A DNA stretch of 64,000 bases from Oscillatoriales cyanobacterium (GCA_004292745.1 RDXH01000003.1:1-64000), one strand, 5' to 3'; positions 27,419 to 36,900 are shown, counted from the stretch's first letter. The notes: a model not told the origin generated them from the letters alone. Program-made: numbers and translations.

Positions 27419-28648
27419 TTACCCAGCAATTTGAGTTAATGAAACCCTAGCCCTATATTGAATTAAAGCTGGCACAATGCGGGAACTTGCCATTCTTGCA
27501 CCAGAAAGATTTCGACCAACAGGCCCTACTTGCAAAGCGGCTAAACCACCCATAATAAATAACTCGCATCCTGGCCAACGCAAATACTCATCCAAAACAG
27601 GCAATCCTTTAACTATTTTAGTTGGATAAGTTGCTAAAATTTCTGTCAGCAATGGTTCGGCTGTTACATCTAATTTTGTTCCTGTTGCTAACCAAATTAT
27701 ATCAACGAATAGCTGATTTCCATCCTGACAGTAAACAGTCCATTGATTGTTATCCCATTTAACGTCAATAATTTGACATTCTGGGTGAAATTCAAGACAC
27801 GAATCCCGCGAAATCCGACGCAATTGTGTCATAATTTTAGGAGTCAAAGATCCGCCGTTACGAGCTTGTTGAATCATCTCCCACCGTTTCTCCCAGTCTG
27901 GTTCATTTTCAAAACCTTTGAGATATTTTGGCCCTAACCAACCCGGTTCGGCATCAAATAATTTTTCTTGCAACTGTCGTCTTGACATTAATATTACTTG
28001 GGCACCGCGCCCGATCGCACCTACTGCCAAATGTCCGCTAGTTAAACCGCCCCCAACGATTAAAATCCTTTCTCCCTGCAACTTTAATCCCTGCAAATTA
28101 ACTTGATGGGAATGGCAAAGTTTGTCTGGTGGATAGGGCGTTTGAATTTGATTTGTCCACTCCGGTAGTTGGGGTTTACCGCCGCCTGTGGCGATCGCAA
28201 CACGACGCGCAATTGCACTTTCTCCATCCTCAAACCAAAGCCTAAAACTACCCCGCAGCGGTTCAATCCGAGTTATTTTTGCCGTCAGGACGCGATCGCC
28301 CAATTCCCATCTCTTAACCACATCGCCACAAAATTCCTCAAACAACCGACTTCCTGGCAAATCGTAGGGCGCAAACAATTCGTTAGGGCGAGATTCGGCA
28401 AACCGTCGCAACTCAAAAGCATTGGGATCGGGATGGTGAACCGCAGGCGATCGCAAGTGTGGAATTTCCAAAGCCGCAAACTGCCTCTCCCACTGAGTTA
28501 GCCACCTACCACTGGGGTCAAAAACCCAAAATTTGCCCCGCTTCTTCTGGCATTTTTGCAGCAAATGAGTAACTAGGGTTAAAGCGTGAGGCCCCGCCCC
28601 GACTACCGCTAAATCGATTTGCGATCGCGTAATACTGGTGATTTCCAT
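27419..28648 (-). CDS. FAD/NAD(P)-binding oxidoreductase (SidA/lysine-hydroxylase-like)
   Basis: A 409-residue flavoprotein. The N-terminal FAD Rossmann motif is DLAVVGAGPHALTLV; a second dinucleotide motif is ILIVGGGLTSGHLAVG near residue 200; ATGGGKP and the final IWLATGTKLD fit the L-lysine/ornithine N-monooxygenase-like group, but the family also includes uncharacterised oxidases. The substrate is unknown. It lies between hemB and folE in the zinc-linked region, separate from both by more than 70 bases. Confidence 0.8.
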   Translation of the reverse strand: MEITSITRSQIDLAVVGAGPHALTLVTHLLQKCQKKRGKFWVFDPSGRWLTQWERQFAALEIPHLRSPAVHHPDPNAFELRRFAESRPNELFAPYDLPGSRLFEEFCGDVVKRWELGDRVLTAKITRIEPLRGSFRLWFEDGESAIARRVAIATGGGKPQLPEWTNQIQTPYPPDKLCHSHQVNLQGLKLQGERILIVGGGLTSGHLAVGAIGRGAQVILMSRRQLQEKLFDAEPGWLGPKYLKGFENEPDWEKRWEMIQQARNGGSLTPKIMTQLRRISRDSCLEFHPECQIIDVKWDNNQWTVYCQDGNQLFVDIIWLATGTKLDVTAEPLLTEILATYPTKIVKGLPVLDEYLRWPGCELFIMGGLAALQVGPVGRNLSGARMASSRIVPALIQYRARVSLTQIAG

Positions 28649-28791
28649 TTCAGTTTAGGTAAGATTTTTTACCGCAGAGAGCGCAGAGGGCGCAGAGGGA
28701 GGAAAGGAAAAGAGAGAAATATGGTAATCCAATATGACTCTCTTTTCTTTGTTCAGCCTGCAAACACGGAAGTTTTCGCAGATAATTATAG

Positions 28792-29466
28792 CTAGTGAAA
28801 GCTTGATTTGTGCGCGATTAAACTCATAAATTCTTGACGAGTTCTGGAATCTTCAGCGAACACGCCACGCATCGCTGAAGTCGCAGTCCAAGAACCTGGT
28901 TTTTGCACACCGCGCATTACCATGCACATATGAGTAGCTTCGATAACGACTGCTACACCTTGAGGTTTTAGCAGTCCTTGCAGTGCATCAGCAATTTGTG
29001 CGGTTAAGCGTTCTTGTACTTGCAATCTGCGGCCGTACATTTCACAAATTCGAGCAATTTTTGACAGTCCAATTACTTTCCCGTTGGGAATGTAAGCAAC
29101 GTGTGCTTTGCCAATTATTGGCAGGATGTGATGTTCGCAGGAACTGAAAATATCAATGTCCCGCACTAATACCATTTCGTTAGCATTTTCTGTGAACACC
29201 GCTCCGTTGAGCAGTTCGTCGAGGGATTGACGATAACCTCCAGTTAGAAACTGCAAGGCTTTGACAACTCGTTTCGGTGTATCTCGTAACCCTTCACGGT
29301 CTGGGTCTTCTCCCAATCCTAGCAGCAATGTACGCACTGCTTGTCTCATTTCTTCATCTGAGACAGGGGGTTGAGATTGAGTAGGAATTGATGACACTAC
29401 ACCATTTGGAGAAGTCAGTTCTGGGCGAGTAGATAAAGTCATGCTTGCAGTTTGTGATAACAACAT
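28792..29466 (-). CDS. folE: GTP cyclohydrolase I (FolE1)
   Basis: First step of folate and pterin synthesis: GTP to 7,8-dihydroneopterin triphosphate. It has 224 residues, with a low-complexity first 35. The zinc/active site is intact: [10 protein letters not shown] with Cys and His, [18 protein letters not shown], and [13 protein letters not shown] with the second Cys. It is Zn-dependent, which matches the neighbouring COG0523 metallochaperone; folE-COG0523 linkage is common. No Zur-like box is visible in its own upstream 100 bases. Confidence 0.96.
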   Translation of the reverse strand: MLLSQTASMTLSTRPELTSPNGVVSSIPTQSQPPVSDEEMRQAVRTLLLGLGEDPDREGLRDTPKRVVKALQFLTGGYRQSLDELLNGAVFTENANEMVLVRDIDIFSSCEHHILPIIGKAHVAYIPNGKVIGLSKIARICEMYGRRLQVQERLTAQIADALQGLLKPQGVAVVIEATHMCMVMRGVQKPGSWTATSAMRGVFAEDSRTRQEFMSLIAHKSSFH

Positions 29467-29616
29467 TTACAAAATGCAACATTAAAATATTTAGATTTTT
29501 TGGGATTAGTTTTATAGCTGACAATATAAAACTAGCCATTGATAGTTACACGATTTTTGCTGTCAAAAAACGCGACTACTAACGGCGGAATTAAAGGTAA
29601 AATATTTCGGGTATAA

Positions 29617-29641
29617 CCCCGACTTCTTGAAGCAGTCGGGG
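29617..29641 (-). terminator. Hairpin after the COG0523 gene
   Basis: CCCCGACT (29617-29624) pairs with AGTCGGGG (29634-29641), 28 bases past the stop of the minus-strand COG0523 gene. On the minus strand it is followed by GTTATACC, with no strong U run. Confidence 0.5.
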
Positions 29642-29668
29642 ATCTGTGATGCTTAGATTGACGAAATC

Positions 29669-30748
29669 TTAAACTAAGCAACTGTTAAGTTGTTCTCGAA
29701 TTTGAGCGGTATCTAAGTTACGACCGATGACTACGAGTTGATTTTTAGGTGAAGTCAACCATTCGTAAGCATTTAGTTCATAGCGCGCGCCGCTAAGTTG
29801 AAAAATGTGTCTCATCGGACTCTCTTCAAACCAGAGAATGCCTTTTGCCCGAAATACATCAAAGGGCATTTCTTCGGTGACAAATTCTTGAAATTTTTGG
29901 AGATCAAAAGGTCGATCGCTCTGAAATGATAGCGAAACAAATCCGTCATTATCTAAGTGATTGGAGTGATGTCCATGATGCTCATGTTTGTGATGATGTT
30001 CGTGATGCTCCTCGTGATGATGTTCGTGATGATGCTCGTGTTCGTGATGGTGTTCGTGATGCTCGTGTTTTTCCTCAGTTTCAAAACTATCGAAAAGATC
30101 GGCTTGCGTCAAACCCACACCCAAAATTAAGGGTAAAGGAACTTCACCATGTTGAGAGTATAAAATTCTCGCTCCTTCCTTGATTGTGCGAATGTAAGCT
30201 TCTAACTCTTCTACTTTTTCTGAAGGAGCTAAATCAGTTTTGTTCAGCAGCACAATATCTGCGAATGCTACTTGTTTTAAAGCTGCTTCGCTGTCAAAAT
30301 GATCGGTGGTGAATGTTTCGCTATCGACTACAGTGAGTACAGAATCTAGACTGGTTAAATCTCGCAATTCCGTGCCGAGAAATGTCAGAATAATCGGCAG
30401 TGGGTCGGCAATCCCGGTGGTTTCAATTACCATGCAATCGATGCGCTCTTCCCTTTCTAAAACTCGGTATACGGCATCGACTAAGCCTTCGTTGATGGTA
30501 CAACAAATACAGCCGTTGCTCAGTTCTACCATGTCGTCTTCGGTAGAAATTAAAAGCTGTGAATCGATGTTGATATCGCCAAATTCGTTAACTAAAACTG
30601 CAACTTTTAAATCTTGGCGGTTTTTGAGAATTTGATTGAGTAAAGTCGTTTTTCCGCTGCCGAGAAAGCCGGTAATTATGGTTACTGGCATTCCTCTTTT
30701 GGGAAAATCGGAAACTAAATCTGGGGTTTGTATAGTGAGATTAGTCAT
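29669..30748 (-). CDS. COG0523 GTPase with His-rich loop (zinc metallochaperone)
   Basis: A 359-residue G3E GTPase. Walker A GFLGSGKTTLLN and the diagnostic GCICCT (CxCC metal motif) near residue 80 are present, followed by IETTGIADP, NKTD, and a His-rich stretch of more than 30 His/Glu residues at about 228-265. The CobW C-terminal domain has FRAKGILWF. The family hands zinc to client enzymes under limitation; the clients here may include FolE next door. A Zur-like box lies about 130 bases upstream. Confidence 0.95.
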   Translation of the reverse strand: MTNLTIQTPDLVSDFPKRGMPVTIITGFLGSGKTTLLNQILKNRQDLKVAVLVNEFGDINIDSQLLISTEDDMVELSNGCICCTINEGLVDAVYRVLEREERIDCMVIETTGIADPLPIILTFLGTELRDLTSLDSVLTVVDSETFTTDHFDSEAALKQVAFADIVLLNKTDLAPSEKVEELEAYIRTIKEGARILYSQHGEVPLPLILGVGLTQADLFDSFETEEKHEHHEHHHEHEHHHEHHHEEHHEHHHKHEHHGHHSNHLDNDGFVSLSFQSDRPFDLQKFQEFVTEEMPFDVFRAKGILWFEESPMRHIFQLSGARYELNAYEWLTSPKNQLVVIGRNLDTAQIREQLNSCLV

Positions 30749-30877
30749 TGTCCCTCATTGATTAATTGTAGAGGCCCTGCTGTCAATTTGGAACACTGCT
30801 AAGCATCCCAAGGTAATTGTCGATCGCACTTCATACCTGAAACACAGGTAATACGGGCGATCGCACCAGATCGTGTA

Positions 30878-30897
30878 TGATAATCGTTCTCATTATA
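30878..30897 (-). promoter_or_regulatory. Fur/Zur-type operator upstream of COG0523
   Basis: TGATAATCGTTCTCATTATA. It shares TGATAATCGTTCTCA exactly with the site at 33579-33593; on the other strand this reads TGAGAACGATTATCA, a 7-1-7 Fur-family palindrome. Confidence 0.7.
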
Positions 30898-30938
30898 CCC
30901 TAAGAGTTTCTTTACGCACAAGCCCTAGAATTAATGCA

Positions 30939-31676
30939 CTATAATTGAAACCCCTTTTTCCCTCCATAATGCACTGTCTTAAATTGGACGCGATCGCTGT
31001 CAGGATTATATAGAGCGTAGCTTGCTACTCCAGGTTTGCGACCCACATTCCCCACTCCGATCGCCCTCCGTGCAGTTGCAGACACGGTTCCAGGTGGCTC
31101 CTGAGAGTCCAGAGTCTGCACCCAGTTATTGATAATACTTGGCTGTAATTGATACTCAAATGCTAAGCCCGATCGCCCGCAAAACAAAGTATTCGCATCA
31201 GCGCGAATCGCGCGATCGAGCATCACAGGCGGCGGAGTCTCCGGGGTAAGCTCATCAGACGCACCAACCGTACTCCCGTGAATCAACAAACAATCCAATT
31301 CATGAAAACCAAAATTCAAAGAGCGCAACCACTCTACAGTTTTCCGACTCACGGAATCCCAGAGCAACTTAATCGTATCTGCACCGTATTTTTCTCGCAA
31401 TTCTGTCGCATCAGGGCTAGAACCTATTCCGTGTAAGTTGAAACACTGTTCTTCCCACCACCCGATACAGATTTGAGGTTCGATTTCTCCTCGTTTGGGC
31501 GATCGGACTCGCTGCACTAATTTTTCGCAATCGGGATTCGGGCCGACTAAATCGCCTAAAATATACAATTCGTCAACACGAATTCTCAGGCGCTTTATGT
31601 CAGCTAATACAGCTTCATAAGCAGCCAGATTTCCTTCAATTCCTGTTAGTATTGCCCAGTTTTTCATGTGTTTCAA
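30939..31676 (-). CDS. Metallophosphatase-like protein with altered metal ligands
   Basis: A 245-residue calcineurin-like phosphatase fold. Usual SDIHGN at the start reads TGIEGN (residues about 11-16), so Asp and His ligands are lost; ILGDLVG keeps the central Asp; the GNHD motif is replaced by IGWWEE; later LLIHGS and FCGRSG stand for HGS and GHTH, so several ligands differ. It is probably not a standard phosphatase. The best start is MKHMKNWAIL or the second Met. A relic of a second copy is at 24141-24275. It is related to the gene at 31982-32797. Confidence 0.8.
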   Translation of the reverse strand: MKHMKNWAILTGIEGNLAAYEAVLADIKRLRIRVDELYILGDLVGPNPDCEKLVQRVRSPKRGEIEPQICIGWWEEQCFNLHGIGSSPDATELREKYGADTIKLLWDSVSRKTVEWLRSLNFGFHELDCLLIHGSTVGASDELTPETPPPVMLDRAIRADANTLFCGRSGLAFEYQLQPSIINNWVQTLDSQEPPGTVSATARRAIGVGNVGRKPGVASYALYNPDSDRVQFKTVHYGGKKGFQL

Positions 31677-31981
31677 TTGTTAATTATCACGACCTTAAAC
31701 CAATGTCAATAAAGGGCTATGGGTGGGGTTGGGGCGGGTTTATTTAACCTATCTGCAACCTTTAAGGTTATTGGTGAACCCGCCCCTACAGATAATTGAG
31801 ATTTGGCAATTGCTTCATTCCTCGCAATGACTAATGACTAATAGAACTCTTGCAAAAATATAATGCACCCCACCCCAACCCTCCCCGAACTCGCGGGGAG
31901 GGGGCAAGATTATTCTTGTTTCCCCCCTTAATAAGGGGGGACTAAGGGGGGTGAATTTGACGAGAGCAAGAGGTCTATTAA
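31677..31981. repeat. Gap with GGGCGGGTT palindrome and CCCCCTTA repeat
   Basis: GGGGCGGGTT (31731-31740) pairs with AACCCGCCCC (31777-31786) with a second nested pair AACCT/AGGTT. Bases 31860-31960 carry the CCCCCCTTAATAAGGGGGG-type repeat also seen near 18200 and 26100. No gene. Confidence 0.7.
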
Positions 31982-32797
31982 CTATCTCTCACAAACATGA
32001 GTCGGGTCATCCGCTCTTTCGGCATATTCCAAACCTCTAGCCAAACGCCATGCAAAAATCGGCGGCAAACCTTTTTCAATAATTGCAGCGCAAGTAGCCT
32101 GATAGTCATATTCCACTTCTCGCAATGTCACCTGTTGAGCATCAACATCGTAAATAACGTAGGTAGCATTCGGTCTACCGTGGCGCGGTTCTCCTACAGA
32201 ACCAACATTCACAATCCGCTTTAAAGGAGCTGTGAAACTTAAATCTTTGTCTCCTTCAATGCTCGGCCCGCTGACTCGAACTTGCATATTTCCAGCGTCT
32301 AAAGTGCGGACGTAGGGTACATGAGTGTGACCGCAAAACAGCAGGTCAGCACCGGCCGAAAATACCCGCTCTAAGGCCGAAAAAGCATCCATTGTTGGCA
32401 GTAAATATTCATGATTGCTGTGAGGGCTACCGTGGACAAAACACATATTGTCTTCTCGCAAACTGTGTGGCAAAGTAGCTAAATATTCTCGCGTTTCTGG
32501 GAATATTTGACTGTTAGTCCATTCGTGAGCTAATTTGCCTCTTTTTTCTGCTAAAACTGAGGGATAGCTACATTCGCAGGAGTTCAAACCTTCGACAATA
32601 TCTTCGTCCCAACAGCCTACGCAGGTGGGAATGTCGAGGGAGCGAATCATTTCGACGACGGCGTGAGGATGCGGGCCGTAACCGACTAAATCTCCGAGAC
32701 AAAAGATTTTGTCGGCTTTTTGTTCGTCAATATCTGATAAAACTGCATTTAAGGCTTCGTAGTTGCCGTGAATGCAGGACATAACTGCTATTTTCAT
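31982..32797 (-). CDS. Metallophosphatase-family protein, second copy
   Basis: About 271 residues starting MKIAVMSCIHGNYEAL. It resembles the YfcE/COG0639 phosphoesterase group: GDLVGYGPHP, FVHGSPH, FCGHTHVPYVR and NVGSVGEPR are intact. However the first ligand Asp of SDIHGN is Cys (SCIHGN) and GNHD is GCWDED, shared in style with the neighbouring paralogue (GWWEE). I use the ATG at 32797 because it overlaps the upstream stop (ATGA); the longer frame to 32875 runs back into the upstream gene. It is in an operon with the COG0523-like gene. Confidence 0.88.
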   Translation of the reverse strand: MKIAVMSCIHGNYEALNAVLSDIDEQKADKIFCLGDLVGYGPHPHAVVEMIRSLDIPTCVGCWDEDIVEGLNSCECSYPSVLAEKRGKLAHEWTNSQIFPETREYLATLPHSLREDNMCFVHGSPHSNHEYLLPTMDAFSALERVFSAGADLLFCGHTHVPYVRTLDAGNMQVRVSGPSIEGDKDLSFTAPLKRIVNVGSVGEPRHGRPNATYVIYDVDAQQVTLREVEYDYQATCAAIIEKGLPPIFAWRLARGLEYAERADDPTHVCER

Positions 32798-33570
32798 GTT
32801 GTTTCTTCTCCTAATGAAAGTGATTGTTTGACTTGTTGTTGGTAATTCAACATGATTGTTTCGGAGAGACAGCAATCTTCTAGGGTTTCTCCTAATGCTG
32901 TTTCGTCGAGATTTTCGCCGACTATTTCTATGCCGCTAAATCTTTGGGGACGGCCTTCGAGCCAGCGGGGAAGTGGCAATTCTTCGTGGGCGGTTTCTTG
33001 GAATTTCGCGGCGAAATCGAAGTAAAAAGATCGCCCGTCGGCTATGTCAAAAATGCCTTTGGCTCGGTGGATTTTGCCGTAGGCTCCCTGAGTCATTTCT
33101 TGGTACCAGAACATATCGAGGCTGGCTGGATCGAGGACTTGTCCGCTAGCGGGGCTGCGCCAAATTGATAGTTTTTCTGGTTCGCCACTAACGGCTATTC
33201 CTTCGACAATGACATCACCCCACTGATGCCATTCGGTGTCTTTGATGTCTGTGGGCACAACGGCGATCCGACGACTGGGGAAGCTTTGGAGCAGGTTTTC
33301 TAGTGTTGTTAGTTGCAGGTAAAATCCTAGTTCGATGTAGGCTGAAACGCCGTTTTGCAGGTGTTTTAGGAGTTGGGACTCTTCGCCGTCTGTCAGGGTT
33401 GGGATTTGCCCAAATTCGGCGGCGATGCAGGTTTGGTCGATCGGCACATTGCCGGTTCCGGGACTGAAATATAGTGCTGGACAGGTTTCGGCTGCTAACT
33501 GCTGTCGAATCCAGGTTGTTTTGCCACTTCCGGGCGGGCCCGCTACGGCGGTGATTGTAGGTTGACTCAT
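32794..33570 (-). CDS. Minimal COG0523-like GTPase without CxCC
   Basis: A 258-residue P-loop protein. Walker A is GPPGSGKTT; the C-terminal third has YGKIHRAKG and LEGRPQRFSGIEIVGENLD, both typical of the CobW C-terminal domain. The CxCC zinc motif, the NKxD guanine motif and the His-rich loop are absent. It may be a diverged metallochaperone or a regulator. A Fur/Zur-like box lies 9 bases upstream of its start, and its stop overlaps the metallophosphatase start by 4 bases. Confidence 0.75.
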   Translation of the reverse strand: MSQPTITAVAGPPGSGKTTWIRQQLAAETCPALYFSPGTGNVPIDQTCIAAEFGQIPTLTDGEESQLLKHLQNGVSAYIELGFYLQLTTLENLLQSFPSRRIAVVPTDIKDTEWHQWGDVIVEGIAVSGEPEKLSIWRSPASGQVLDPASLDMFWYQEMTQGAYGKIHRAKGIFDIADGRSFYFDFAAKFQETAHEELPLPRWLEGRPQRFSGIEIVGENLDETALGETLEDCCLSETIMLNYQQQVKQSLSLGEETT

Positions 33571-33578
33571 AAACTCAA

Positions 33579-33593
33579 TGATAATCGTTCTCA
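33579..33593 (-). promoter_or_regulatory. Fur/Zur-type operator upstream of COG0523-like operon
   Basis: TGATAATCGTTCTCA, identical over 15 bases to the site in front of the His-rich COG0523 gene and 9 bases from the start codon of the gene it would control. Confidence 0.7.
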
Positions 33594-33802
33594 GTCAATT
33601 CTGTTCTTAAATATTTAGATTTAATTTGGCGATCGGGCAGGATGTGCGATCCACAAGATCTTAGCGTTTCGAGGTGGCTCAAGACCTACGGGCAACTCCT
33701 GTAACTAGCATTACCAACTTTGATGCGTCAACTCACTGTAATAATCGCGATCGGCCCGCTCTCATCGCCTAAAATAACACTTAACACTTTAAGAATTATA
33801 CC

Positions 33803-34660
33803 ATGACTAAACCTACTGCAACTCTTTTAATTTCCTGTCCCGATCGCAAAGGACTTGTCGCCTTACTTGCCAATTTTATCGCCTCCCATAATGGCAATAT
33901 CATCCACGCCGATCACCATACAGATTTTACTGCGGGATTATTTCTGAGCAGGCTAGAATGGCAATTAGACGACGGTTTTGACTTGAAAACCGAAGAAATA
34001 ACACCGGCTTTTAGTGAAATTGCCAAGGATTTACAAGCCAATTGGCAATTACATTTTTCCCATAAAATTCGACGAATCGCACTCTGGGTAAGTCGTCAAT
34101 ATCATTGTTTATTAGACTTGATTTGGCGACAACGAGCTAAAGAAATCATGGGTGAAATTCCCCTGATTATCAGTAACCATGAAAATCTCAAGCCTATAGC
34201 CGCACAATATGGTATTGACTTTGAGTATATTCCCATTACCAAAGACAATAAAGCTATTCAAGAAGCACAACAGTTAGAACTTCTTAAGAAGTATAACATT
34301 GATTTAGTATTTTTGGCGAAATATATGCAAATTTTGAGTCAAGACTTTACGATCAAATTTCCCAATGTGATTAATATTCACCATTCGTTTTTACCCGCGT
34401 TTGTGGGTGCAAATCCCTACGAAAGGGCTTATGAAAGAGGGGTGAAAATTATTGGTGCAACAGCCCACTATGTTACACCAGATTTAGATGCTGGCCCGAT
34501 TATCGAACAAGATGTTGTCCGTGTGAGTCACCGCGATGAAGTGTCTGATTTGGTTCGCAAAGGTAAAGATTTAGAAAGAGTTGTTTTGGCAAGGGCGGTG
34601 CGATATCATTTACAAAATCGTGTTTTAGTTTATGGCAATCGCACTGTTGTTTTTGCTTGA
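33803..34660 (+). CDS. purU: Formyltetrahydrofolate deformylase
   Basis: Hydrolyses 10-formyl-THF to THF and formate. It has 285 residues, the usual length. An N-terminal ACT domain (ATLLISCPDRKGLVALLANF) is followed by the formyl-transferase-like domain with INIHHSFLPAFVGANPYERAYERG and GATAHYVTPDLDAGPIIEQD, containing the catalytic Asn-His-Asp. The ATG at 33803 is good. It is transcribed away from the COG0523-like operon. Confidence 0.95.
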   Translation: MTKPTATLLISCPDRKGLVALLANFIASHNGNIIHADHHTDFTAGLFLSRLEWQLDDGFDLKTEEITPAFSEIAKDLQANWQLHFSHKIRRIALWVSRQYHCLLDLIWRQRAKEIMGEIPLIISNHENLKPIAAQYGIDFEYIPITKDNKAIQEAQQLELLKKYNIDLVFLAKYMQILSQDFTIKFPNVINIHHSFLPAFVGANPYERAYERGVKIIGATAHYVTPDLDAGPIIEQDVVRVSHRDEVSDLVRKGKDLERVVLARAVRYHLQNRVLVYGNRTVVFA

Positions 34661-35049
34661 CAATTAAGTCTCGCCCAGAACCCCCTTAGCTCCCTTTAAT
34701 CAGGGGGATTGACTCGTTCCCAGGCGTTGGTTTCAAGTTAACGCTCTTTTCCTCGATCCGGCAGGGACTTAAGTCCCAGCCTCAAAGCTTAAGTCCTCTG
34801 AAGAGGACTGAAGAATTCATTAGTCCTCTTTAGAGGACTTAAGCTTTGAGGCTGGTTTCAACCCCTGCCGGACAGTCGGTTTAATATTAATTTGACACCA
34901 ATGATTCCCTCCCTCTGCCTGGGAAGGTTGATATTGAGGCTGTGCCTCGAATCAATGTACAAACAATTCCCTTGAACATCGGTGCGTGACGCTCAATCAT
35001 CCTTTGTCACGAGTCAAATACTTTTCTCTGTCACGCACCCTACAAATTA
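34661..35049. repeat. Gap with large hairpin (CTTAAGTCC element)
   Basis: Bases 34755-34875 form a long imperfect stem: CCGGCAGGGACTTAAGTCCC / the matching CTGCCGG end, with CCTCAAAGCTTAAGTCCTCT on the left and AGAGGACTTAAGCTTTGAGG on the right. Outer GTTTCAAGTTAAC and TTGACACCAATG arms relate it to the 3760-3995 element. No gene. Confidence 0.75.
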
Positions 35050-35685
35050 CTAATTGCTAAAAGGTGGTAGCTGAAGTAACTGGTTTTTAGCAGGTGGAAG
35101 TTGGGCGGGATTTCTGCCAGTTTGAGCGGGTGTTTGGCGGATTTCGATCGCACTTTCTCCCGAATTTCCAGTGGTAACAGGTACTATCTCCAAAGAATAT
35201 ACTGTCTCTGTCTTTACAGCGGCAGGAGTTTTTGCCTTCGTGAGCAAGTCAACCGCATCTCCGAGGGCGCTAGTTAAATTTTTGCTGGTTTCGGCGTGGC
35301 GCGCTTCTTCTTGTTTCAGGGCTTGAGTCAGTTGTTTGATTTGTTCGATCGCCCGATCGCGCTCTTGGAGTACCATAACTAATTTAGCCTTAAGTTCCCC
35401 CACTGTTTGCAGTTGTTCCACTTCTTCCAGGCGAGCAATTCCAGTTGCTTCGCCTTCCGATACAATGGGAGAGAAAGTTTGGAGTTGCTGTATTTGTGTT
35501 TCCAAATTGGCGATGCTTTGCTGAGTTAATTTAGCATCATTCCGCCGCTGTTCCGCTTCGGTATTATAGAGTTGGCGCCACTGAGCCGCGCTTTCACTGG
35601 CTTCATCGCGATCGCGCGAAACTTCTGTTAACTGCTGTTGCAGCCGCTTGATTTCATCTAACCACTGTCTGACATCTTGAACCAT
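35050..35685 (-). CDS. Coiled-coil hypothetical protein
   Basis: A 211-residue soluble protein. Residues 5-140 are one long predicted coiled coil (WLDEIKRLQQQLTEV, IANLETQIQQLQ, AKLVMVLQERDRAIEQIKQL); the C-terminal 70 residues are Pro/Thr/Gln-rich. No family recognised beyond cyanobacterial coiled-coil proteins. It is divergent from the YihY gene; the spacer holds GCGAATT-type tandem repeats (35695-35760). Confidence 0.75.
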   Translation of the reverse strand: MVQDVRQWLDEIKRLQQQLTEVSRDRDEASESAAQWRQLYNTEAEQRRNDAKLTQQSIANLETQIQQLQTFSPIVSEGEATGIARLEEVEQLQTVGELKAKLVMVLQERDRAIEQIKQLTQALKQEEARHAETSKNLTSALGDAVDLLTKAKTPAAVKTETVYSLEIVPVTTGNSGESAIEIRQTPAQTGRNPAQLPPAKNQLLQLPPFSN

Positions 35686-35694
35686 ATTGATTTT

Positions 35695-35760
35695 AGATTG
35701 GGGAATTGGGAATTGCGAATTGGGAATTGCGAATTGCGAATTGCGAATTGCGAATTGGTA
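35695..35760. repeat. GGGAATT/GCGAATT heptamer repeat
   Basis: About nine tandem copies of TTGCGAA/TTGGGAA between divergent genes. Confidence 0.85.
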
Positions 35761-35775
35761 ATAGCTTAATTAATT

Positions 35776-36792
35776 ATGAATATTTATTACTGGCTGCGCT
35801 ACCTGATTTTAGCTTTGTTTCGGGTGCTTTGGAAGCTGCTGAGAGCTATCAAACAGAAATTTAGTCACTTTTGGCTATTTTGTCGGTGTTTGACGTGGCG
35901 CACGCTCAAGGAAGTGTGCGTGAAGGCTGGAGAGCAGCGGTTGCCGGGGCTATCGGCAGAAATGGCCTACAATTCTATGCTGGCGCTGTTTCCGGGGCTG
36001 TTGGCTGTGTTATCGGCGATCGCCCTTTTTGAACCTTTGCGATCAACACTTTATCAAATCGCCGGTCTTTTGGGCGAAGTTATACCCGATGACGTGCGGA
36101 ATTTGATTCGTAGTTCCCTCAAAGAAATCCTTTTATATCGCAACCAACAACTATTTTCCCTCAGTTTTGTAGCATCCTTGTGGGCTTTTTCTGGAGTAAT
36201 GAGCGCGGCGATGGCGGCACTCGATCGCATCCATGAAATTCCGCCCGATCGCACTCGCCATTTTTTGAAGGCAAAACTGATTTCTTTGACCCTGAGTATC
36301 GGTACAATTATACTATTAATTATGGCATCGGGAGCAGTATTTGTCAGCGATTTAATTGTACAAGCTATTGCCCGCGAGAGTTGTCTGCTGGAGTCCGTTG
36401 CTAATTGCAATTTAAAAGATGTTAAAAATTGCTTATCCTTGGTGAAAAATTGCCCTTTGGAGTCGCAACTGTTGGCTGTTTGGCGGTTGTGGCGTTGGCC
36501 GATTGCTTTGGGAATTATATCAGTTGCCTTTGCTTTTATTTACCGCTATGGGCCGAGCCGCCACCAACGAAATATACCGAGTTTTTCTGGTGCTGTTTTT
36601 GCGGCTGTTTTGTGGGCGCTGATTTCAGCTTTGTTTCGCTTCTACGTTTTGCATTTGGGCAATTACAGTTGGACTTACGGGACGATCGGCACTTTTATTG
36701 TTTTGCTGTTGTGGCTAGATCTTTGTTGTTTGGTAATGCTGATCGGAGCGCAATTGAATGTGACTGTTGGAAAGGCTATGAAACTCAAATAA
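35776..36792 (+). CDS. YihY/BrkB family membrane protein
   Basis: A 338-residue protein with six predicted membrane segments from about residue 60 to the end, starting GLSAEMAYNSMLALFPGLLAVLSAIA, which is the family signature (usually LSAAALAYFxLLSLFP). The middle has GVMSAAMAALDRIH and the end YGTIGTFIVLLLWLDLCCLVMLIGAQLN. The function of the family is not firmly established. The insertion at about residues 200-225 with Cys pairs (RESCLLESVANCNLKDVKNC) is unusual. Heptamer repeats follow. Confidence 0.88.
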   Translation: MNIYYWLRYLILALFRVLWKLLRAIKQKFSHFWLFCRCLTWRTLKEVCVKAGEQRLPGLSAEMAYNSMLALFPGLLAVLSAIALFEPLRSTLYQIAGLLGEVIPDDVRNLIRSSLKEILLYRNQQLFSLSFVASLWAFSGVMSAAMAALDRIHEIPPDRTRHFLKAKLISLTLSIGTIILLIMASGAVFVSDLIVQAIARESCLLESVANCNLKDVKNCLSLVKNCPLESQLLAVWRLWRWPIALGIISVAFAFIYRYGPSRHQRNIPSFSGAVFAAVLWALISALFRFYVLHLGNYSWTYGTIGTFIVLLLWLDLCCLVMLIGAQLNVTVGKAMKLK

Positions 36793-36823
36793 TGGGGAAT
36801 GGGGAATGGGGAATGGGGAATGG
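36793..36823. repeat. GGGGAAT heptamer repeat
   Basis: Four to five copies of the unit GGGGAAT directly after the YihY stop. Confidence 0.85.
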
Positions 36824-36900
36824 GTTGTTGTCAGTAGTTATTTGTGATTTGCGACCAATAACCAATAATCAATAACTGTTATTACTTACCGGATCGCCCT

